This document shows positions 5,986 through 10,242 of a stretch of 10,242 nucleotides of DNA, piece after piece. Positions within the stretch are counted from its first letter, which is position 1; the number at the start of each line of letters is the position of its first letter. Source of the stretch: Acidobacteriota bacterium. Its GTDB lineage: Bacteria > Acidobacteriota > Thermoanaerobaculia > Multivoradales > JAHEKO01. The notes under the pieces were generated by a model that did no database searches, had not been told where the DNA came from, and saw only the letters and a list, made by a program, of their open reading frames with translations. Made by a program: the position numbers and the translations under genes. The stretch spans positions 1 through 10,242 of the forward strand of contig JAPUJD010000181.1 in assembly GCA_027296385.1 (NCBI GenBank). The letters are read 5' to 3'.

Positions 5986-7400
5986 GCCAGCAACTCCACT
6001 ACGCGGTGGTCGACCAGGGCTCGACTCAGACCAAGTGTGCGCTCTGTGACGCGTCGGGTCGCACCTTTGTCGAATTCTCGGAGAAGACATCTCGCAGGGA
6101 TCGCGACGGAAGGATCGAAGTCGATGCCGAGGCAGTTGGCGCCAGCGTCGAGCGGCTGCTCGAGAAGGTGATCGCCGGCGCCTCGGTGGCAGCGATCGCT
6201 CTGACCTGCCAGCGCTCGACCTGCCTGCTCTGGGATCGCGCTAGCGGCCGCGCCCTGACTCCCGCCCTCTCCTGGCAGGACACCAGTCAGACCGCCAGAG
6301 CCGAGGCACTGGCGGCCCATGCCGACGACATCGCCGCGCGCAGCGGTCTGCGCCTCTCGCCTCACTACGCCGCGACCAAGCTCGCAGCGCTGCTGGACGA
6401 AACGCCTGACGGCCGCGAAAGAGCCGCCCAGGGCGAGATCGTCGCCGGCACTCTCGACGCCTTCCTCATGCACCGCTTGACCGGCACGCCCGCGACCGAG
6501 CCGGGTCATGCCGGGCGCTCCCTGCTCTACAACCTCGAGCAAGGCTCCTGGGACAGCGAGCTGTGCCGCCTCTTCGACGTCCCGCCGGGAGCTCTGCCGA
6601 CCCTGCGGACAAGCGCCGGTTACTGGGGCGAGTATCGCGGTATTCCGGTCCGCGCCGGAGCCGGCGACCAGCAAGCGGCGCTGATCGGCCACGGCGGCTG
6701 GCGCGAGGGCACGGTGGCGGTGCACTTCGGAACGGGCGCCTTCGTGCTCGCCGCCACCGGCTCGCGCATCCGTCGCCACGACGGCCTGCTCTCCGCCGTC
6801 ACCGCATCGACTCCCCATGGCCGGCGATTTCAGCTCGAGGGTACGGTCAACAGTGCCGGCAGCGCTGCCGACTGGGCCTGCGGCCTGACCGGCGAGAGCC
6901 TGGCCGACTGGGTCGACCGCGACATCGTGCCGGAAGAAGTGCCCTGGGTGGTCCCGGCGTTTGCCGGTCTCGGCGCCCCCTGGTGGCAACCGCGGGCCCG
7001 AGGTCTCATCCACGGCATCGGGACCGGCACCCGCGGCTCCGATCTGCTCGGCGGAGTCCTCTTCGGCATTGCGATGCGGGTGGTGGACAATCTCGAAGCG
7101 ATGGCGAAGTCCGGCACCCGCCCGGAGGTCGTCCGGGTCAGCGGCAAGTTGACTCGGCTGCGCGGCTTGATCGGTCTCATCTCTGACGCCGCCAAAGTCT
7201 CGGTCGAGGTGACTCGGAACGAGGAGACCGGACTGCTCGGGATCTGCCGACTGGCAGCCGCCAGCCTGAGCGGAGACCTCACGCTTTTGGAGCTCGCACC
7301 GCCGGTCATCACGCGTCGTGACCCCCAGTGGTCGGCCGACCGGGTGGCTTCCGTGCGCCAGCGCTGGAGCTCTCTGATCGCCTTGTCCAGCAACGGCTAG
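5982..7400 (+). CDS. FGGY-family carbohydrate kinase, glycerol-kinase-like but divergent
   Basis: This is a 472-residue ATP-dependent sugar/polyol kinase of the FGGY family, translationally coupled to the phosphodiesterase by ATGA at 5982-5985. The phosphate-binding N-terminus is VVDQGSTQTK (9-18). The catalytic base lies in GDQQAAL with D229, and the second ATP-site loop is GTGAF (250-254). FAGLGAPWW and ARGLIHGI match the glycerol kinase pattern closely. Against E. coli GlpK by eye, the glycerol-contacting Arg, Trp, Asp and Phe are kept (R78, W98, D229, F254). The partner Glu is Ser (S79) in CQRSTC, and the pocket Tyr looks replaced by His (H128) in SPHYAATK. The conserved DGG near the C-terminus reads SGK (387-389). 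So the scaffold is glycerol-kinase-like but glycerol itself may not be the substrate. Earlier in-frame starts lie inside the phosphodiesterase and were rejected. Confidence 0.88.
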   Translation: MSQQLHYAVVDQGSTQTKCALCDASGRTFVEFSEKTSRRDRDGRIEVDAEAVGASVERLLEKVIAGASVAAIALTCQRSTCLLWDRASGRALTPALSWQDTSQTARAEALAAHADDIAARSGLRLSPHYAATKLAALLDETPDGRERAAQGEIVAGTLDAFLMHRLTGTPATEPGHAGRSLLYNLEQGSWDSELCRLFDVPPGALPTLRTSAGYWGEYRGIPVRAGAGDQQAALIGHGGWREGTVAVHFGTGAFVLAATGSRIRRHDGLLSAVTASTPHGRRFQLEGTVNSAGSAADWACGLTGESLADWVDRDIVPEEVPWVVPAFAGLGAPWWQPRARGLIHGIGTGTRGSDLLGGVLFGIAMRVVDNLEAMAKSGTRPEVVRVSGKLTRLRGLIGLISDAAKVSVEVTRNEETGLLGICRLAAASLSGDLTLLELAPPVITRRDPQWSADRVASVRQRWSSLIALSSNG

Positions 7401-7409
7401 CCCAGGCTA
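7395..7409. other. Inverted repeat spanning two convergent stop codons
   Basis: GGCTAGCC (7395-7402) is a perfect 8-bp palindrome containing the kinase stop TAG. TAGCC (7398-7402) is also mirrored by GGCTA (7405-7409), which contains the stop of the convergent membrane-protein gene. Only 6 nt separate the two stops. It is too short and lacks T-tracts to be called a terminator with confidence. Confidence 0.35.
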
Positions 7410-7916
7410 CCAACTCTCCCACTGCGGATGGCGCCAGGCGTTGCGCTGCTCGGCAACCGCCCTCAAGCCTCGATTCTCGAGCTCGGTCCCGAGTCGGTCG
7501 AGAAACTCGTTGCGGCCGTCGACAACCCCCAGGTTGAGGAAGAATTCGCGCTCCTTCCCCCGCTTGCCCCGGTGAACCAGCCGCAGCGCCTGGGTCCCGG
7601 GCCGCGGGGCACACGACAGGATGGCTTCCAGCGCAATGCGGCGGGGAGAGAACGTATGGAGGGGCTGATAGGCGAGAAAGCCGTCAGCGAGGGAGACGGC
7701 TGCTCCGCCGGCGGTCCACCAGACCTTGGCCAGGGTGACCCAGAAGAGAGAACCGTAGAACATCAAGACCCCGAAGGCCCGCGCGGCGGGGACACTCCCC
7801 GGTTGCTGCAGGACATAGGTGATGCCGCCGAGAATGGCGACAACACCGAGCCCCCAGAGAAGAGCGCTGCGACAGGTGCTTCGCACCCACGGTCGGAAAG
7901 GATAGGTTGAGTTCAT
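7407..7916 (-). CDS. Two-helix membrane protein with possible PH-like cytoplasmic domain
   Basis: This protein has 169 residues. Two hydrophobic segments at about 17-36 (SALLWGLGVVAILGGITYVL) and about 47-68 (through FYGSLFWVTLAKVWW) form a helical hairpin. A polar domain of about 100 residues follows, with SLADGFLAYQPL, RRIALEAILSC, LRLVHRGKRGKEREFFLN and LGVVDGRNEFLDRL. The order of two helices, a DG turn with a strand, an R-I-x-L-x-x-I segment and an FFLN-LGVV strand before a final amphipathic helix resembles bacterial PH-like (DUF304-type) membrane proteins. That assignment is only suggestive. The start chosen is the ATG at 7916; the open frame extends to 8186, but that part is the antisense of the neighbouring DUF1223 gene. 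No Shine-Dalgarno is visible. It is divergent from the DUF1223 gene and convergent with the kinase. Confidence 0.75.
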   Translation of the reverse strand: MNSTYPFRPWVRSTCRSALLWGLGVVAILGGITYVLQQPGSVPAARAFGVLMFYGSLFWVTLAKVWWTAGGAAVSLADGFLAYQPLHTFSPRRIALEAILSCAPRPGTQALRLVHRGKRGKEREFFLNLGVVDGRNEFLDRLGTELENRGLRAVAEQRNAWRHPQWESW

Positions 7917-7980
7917 CGGCTGAATGGCGCTCGCGGGGCGCGGGCTGAACCGCCCCGGCGACAGAATCGTACAAGAGGCG
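7917..7980. promoter_or_regulatory. Divergent promoter region
   Basis: These 64 nt separate two divergently read genes and must hold both promoters if each has its own. Two -10-like hexamers overlap: TACGAT on the minus strand (7966-7971, four of six consensus bases) and TACAAG on the plus strand (7970-7975, four of six). The minus-strand box would give a leader of about 40-45 nt. The plus-strand box ends 5 nt before the ATG at 7981. Both matches are weak and no clear -35 elements were found. Confidence 0.3.
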
Positions 7981-8754
7981 ATGAAGAGACGACACTCCTG
8001 GTTGTCATCGGCCCTGACCGCTGCCCTGCTCGCCGGCGCGGCAGCGAGCTCGGCGGCCGCCGAAGGGGCCGCCGACCGCAAGGTCGTCGTGGAGCTCTTT
8101 ACTTCGCAAGGTTGCTCGAGCTGCCCGAGCGCCGACCGGCTGCTGAGCGAGCTAGGCAGCGACGGCTGGCGGGGCATCCAGGTCATTCCGCTCTCCTTTC
8201 ACGTCGACTACTGGAACTACATCGGATGGACGGACCCCTTCTCCGCCGCTGCCTGGTCCGAGCGCCAACGCCGCTATGCGACGAGTTTCTCCAGCGACCG
8301 GGTCTACACCCCACAGCTCATCGTCGATGGACAGAGTGAATGCGTCGGGGCGTACCGCCGCGAGGTCGGGCGCCACATCGAGAACGCGGCCCGGCGGGCC
8401 GCCGAGGGCGAGATCGAGCTCCGGCTCGACGGTGGTGCAGCCGGCAGCACGCTCGTTGTCTCGGCTGCGCTCCTGCCCGCGGCGCCAACCGGCGCCAACC
8501 TTCTCGCCGCGGTCTTCGAAACCGGGCTCGAGACTGCAGTCGGGCGCGGCGAGAACGCGCGCCGGACACTGCGCAACGACCACGTAGTCCGCCGCCTGAT
8601 CTCGCTCGCCCAGCTCACGCCCGGCCAGCGATTGCGAATCGAGCACCGCCTCGAGCTCGACCCAGGCTGGCGGCGCGAGCACCTCGGCGTAGCCGTCTTC
8701 CTCCAGTCGCCGGAGACGCTCGAGATCTACGGCGCCGAAGCGGTCGACTTCTAG
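7981..8754 (+). CDS. Secreted DUF1223 family thioredoxin-like protein
   Basis: This protein has 257 residues. A signal peptide is clear: the basic start MKRRH, a hydrophobic Ala/Leu stretch to about residue 30, and an SAAA site before EGAADRK. The mature part opens with VVVELFTSQGCSSCPSAD, in which C45 and C48 form the CxxC pair. FHVDYWNYIGW, then RQRRYA, then VYTPQLIVDG follow; these are the hallmarks of the DUF1223 family. The fold is thioredoxin-like, so a periplasmic redox or metal-related role is plausible, but the family is functionally uncharacterised as far as I know. The ATG at 7981 is preferred over an in-frame ATG at 7924 because it puts the basic residues directly before the hydrophobic core. 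Its stop TAG (8752-8754) overlaps the stop of the convergent hydrolase gene. Confidence 0.9.
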   Translation: MKRRHSWLSSALTAALLAGAAASSAAAEGAADRKVVVELFTSQGCSSCPSADRLLSELGSDGWRGIQVIPLSFHVDYWNYIGWTDPFSAAAWSERQRRYATSFSSDRVYTPQLIVDGQSECVGAYRREVGRHIENAARRAAEGEIELRLDGGAAGSTLVVSAALLPAAPTGANLLAAVFETGLETAVGRGENARRTLRNDHVVRRLISLAQLTPGQRLRIEHRLELDPGWRREHLGVAVFLQSPETLEIYGAEAVDF

Positions 8755-10202
8755 CCGGCGAAGCGCTGGGTGATCCAGTCGCCGATCAGCTCCAGGACCT
8801 CCGGCGCCATCGTCTCCTCGATCTGACCGTACTCGATCACGGCTCCAGTCGTCGCGTGTTGGAAAAGGTGGTTGAGGCCTTCCAAGCGCAGCGCCGTGAA
8901 GTCCGTATTGCCCGCCGCGGTCAGGGCGCGCTCGATCTCGGGTAGGTTCTGCTCGGCGTCGACCTGGAGATCGAGAGTGCCGACGAGGGCCAGGACCGGC
9001 ACCCGCAAGCGGCGCAGCGTGGGTCTCGGGTCATAGTTCAGGAAGTAGCGGAACCAGGGGGTCAGGAATCTGTCGATCTGCTCGCCGATGACAGCCTCGG
9101 GATTGTCACCGAGCGCCTCTCGGGCCGCCTCTCCGCCAAGCTCGAGCTGCTGCATGGCGAGTCCGTGGAGCCCTGCCCTCAGGGTCTCCTCATCGTCCTC
9201 GTCGCGCAAGAGTCCGATCATCCGCTCGACCAGCTCCACCTGAGCATCGAGGCCGGCCGCATCGCCGCCGGCGGCCTCGGCCAGGCGACGGTTCTGCAGC
9301 GGCAAGATCTCGCCGCCCGAGACTCCAGGCCCCGCCAACAGCACGACGTAGGCCACCGCATCGGAACGGACCGCGGCCAGCGGCCCGACGAGGCCGCCCT
9401 CGCTGTGACCGATGATGCCGATTCGCTCGGCCGCGATCTCCGATCGGCTGCCCAGCAGCGCCACGGCGGCGAGAGCGTCGCCGGCGAAGTCGCTCGTGGT
9501 CGAGGCATTGATGTCGCCGCTCGAGCCGCCAACGCCGCGGTCGTCGCTGCGTAGAACGGCGATCCCACGCCGGGCCAGAGCATCGGCCAAGACTCGAAAC
9601 GGCCGATGGTTGAAGATCTCCTCGTCGCGATTCTGCGGCCCGCTGCCGCTGACGAGCACGGCCGCGGGGAACGGGCCGGGCCCCGCAGGCAGGGTCAGAG
9701 TCCCGGCGAGCGTGACCTCTCCGTTGGTGTAGGTCACTTCCTCCTCGCGGTAGGGTAGGGGTGGCCGCGGATCCTGGGGGCGCCTGGCGACCTCGATCGC
9801 GTCGCGGCCGAGACGGAAGGATAGACGGGCGGCGCCTTGTGTGAAATCACCCGTGAGCTCGCCGTCACGCAGCGTCCCGGCGAAGGTCGGGACGCCGGAA
9901 ACTCCGGCGATCGAGAAGCGAGCCCGGTCACCCTCGACGCTGATGTTCTCCAGCGGCAAGCCGATGGCCGATTGGGAGGGGATGTCGATCACCCCCGTCC
10001 AACCCGCGGTCTCGCCCTCCCCGATCCTCTCGAAGTCGAGCATCACCTGAAGCGCGGCTTCGGGCAGGGCGATCTCTCCCTCCCAGTGGCCGCTGAGATC
10101 GAGCGCCGCGGTTAACCTGTCGACTGTCTCCTGCGCCGCTGCTGGCGAACCGGCGGCAATCACCAGCAGGACCAGAACCGGAATCCGAAACCAGGAACCC
10201 AT
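8751..10202 (-). CDS. Secreted alpha/beta hydrolase with N-terminal beta-rich domain
   Basis: This protein has 483 residues. The N-terminus MGSWFRIPVLVLLVIAAGSP followed by AAAQ is a typical signal peptide with an AxA site, so the enzyme is exported. Residues about 35-150 form a beta-rich domain with SGHWEGEI, FAGTLRDGELTGDF and SFRLGR, like N-terminal modules seen on other bacterial hydrolases of this type. The catalytic domain starts near residue 155 with EVTYTNGEVTLAGTLTLP, then the VLVSGSGPQNRDE oxyanion region and SDDRGVGGSSG. The nucleophile is S267 in GHSEGG, the likely acid is D411 in VGTLDLQV, and H445 in EGLNHLFQ completes the triad. An inserted helical lid (about 305-375) carries many acidic residues. 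The overall build is esterase- or peptidase-like, and the substrate cannot be read from the sequence. A strong Shine-Dalgarno fixes the ATG at 10202. Confidence 0.92.
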   Translation of the reverse strand: MGSWFRIPVLVLLVIAAGSPAAAQETVDRLTAALDLSGHWEGEIALPEAALQVMLDFERIGEGETAGWTGVIDIPSQSAIGLPLENISVEGDRARFSIAGVSGVPTFAGTLRDGELTGDFTQGAARLSFRLGRDAIEVARRPQDPRPPLPYREEEVTYTNGEVTLAGTLTLPAGPGPFPAAVLVSGSGPQNRDEEIFNHRPFRVLADALARRGIAVLRSDDRGVGGSSGDINASTTSDFAGDALAAVALLGSRSEIAAERIGIIGHSEGGLVGPLAAVRSDAVAYVVLLAGPGVSGGEILPLQNRRLAEAAGGDAAGLDAQVELVERMIGLLRDEDDEETLRAGLHGLAMQQLELGGEAAREALGDNPEAVIGEQIDRFLTPWFRYFLNYDPRPTLRRLRVPVLALVGTLDLQVDAEQNLPEIERALTAAGNTDFTALRLEGLNHLFQHATTGAVIEYGQIEETMAPEVLELIGDWITQRFAG

Positions 10203-10209
10203 GACGCTT

Positions 10210-10214
10210 CCTCC
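10210..10214 (-). promoter_or_regulatory. Ribosome binding site of the alpha/beta hydrolase gene
   Basis: Read on the minus strand this is GGAGG (within GGAGGAA), 7 nt before the ATG at 10202. It is a near-ideal Shine-Dalgarno sequence. It shows that the host uses classical ribosome binding, in contrast to the leader-poor starts of trkA and the phosphodiesterase gene. Confidence 0.7.
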
Positions 10215-10242
10215 GAGACTCCCGGAAGTCCTACGGGATCTG

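Noticed and set aside
5877..7013. Long minus-strand open frame of 378 codons opposite the kinase gene
   Set aside because: It is antisense to clear FGGY kinase motifs and shows a Gly/Arg/Glu-rich composition without any domain signature.
3040..7400. Possibility that the plus-strand block is a biosynthetic cluster for a polyketide or lipid
   Set aside because: The methyltransferase resembles types seen near type III polyketide synthases, but no synthase, oxidoreductase or prenyl-related gene is present in the window, so the claim is not supported.
7428..7910. Plus-strand open frame of 160 codons opposite the small membrane protein
   Set aside because: Its translation is low-complexity and polar with no family signal, whereas the minus strand gives two clean membrane helices and a structured domain.
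7917..8186. Upstream extension of the small membrane protein to 8186
   Set aside because: The extra residues are the antisense of the DUF1223 signal peptide and CxxC region, and lack membrane or domain features.

Overview
This is a gene-dense, GC-rich bacterial window with nine coding regions and no RNA gene, mobile element or CRISPR array that I could see. Long antisense open frames are frequent, which is a side effect of high third-position GC. The protein types and the very tight gene packing suggest an environmental bacterium such as an Acidobacteriota (Thermoanaerobaculia-like) or a similar high-GC lineage. That placement is inference from impression, not from a marker gene.

Layout. Positions 2-97 hold the tail of an unrecognised protein. 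A GC-rich, structured spacer (98-234) leads to a compact plus-strand block. It begins with trkA (235-1590) and trkH (1587-3035), which together encode a Trk-type potassium uptake channel. An unusual 318-residue protein follows (3040-3996); it looks like the middle region of PEP-synthase/rifampicin-phosphotransferase-type enzymes without either catalytic end. Next is a single long frame (4005-5222) that joins a class I SAM methyltransferase to a CYTH (class IV adenylate cyclase-like/triphosphate-tunnel) domain. The block ends with a glycerophosphodiester phosphodiesterase (5242-5985) overlapping an FGGY-family, glycerol-kinase-like gene (5982-7400). Gaps inside the block are -4, 4, 8, 19 and -4 nt.

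The right side alternates strands. A small two-helix membrane protein with a possible PH-like tail runs leftward (7407-7916). It diverges over 64 nt from a secreted DUF1223 thioredoxin-like protein running rightward (7981-8754). That gene converges on a large secreted alpha/beta hydrolase running leftward (8751-10202). The two convergent stop codons share one palindromic CTAG.

How the genes work together. TrkA gates TrkH for K+ uptake. The phosphodiesterase releases glycerol 3-phosphate from glycerophosphodiesters, and the kinase coupled to it would plausibly make a related phosphate from glycerol or a similar polyol. However, its substrate pocket appears changed. The most unusual items are the methyltransferase-CYTH fusion, the orphan PEP-utiliser middle domain, and the kinase with altered pocket and missing C-terminal glycine motif. 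A further one is the pair of -10-like hexamers 8-9 nt before the start codons of trkA and the phosphodiesterase, which suggests leaderless transcripts. I did not find a clear new defence or mobile system.
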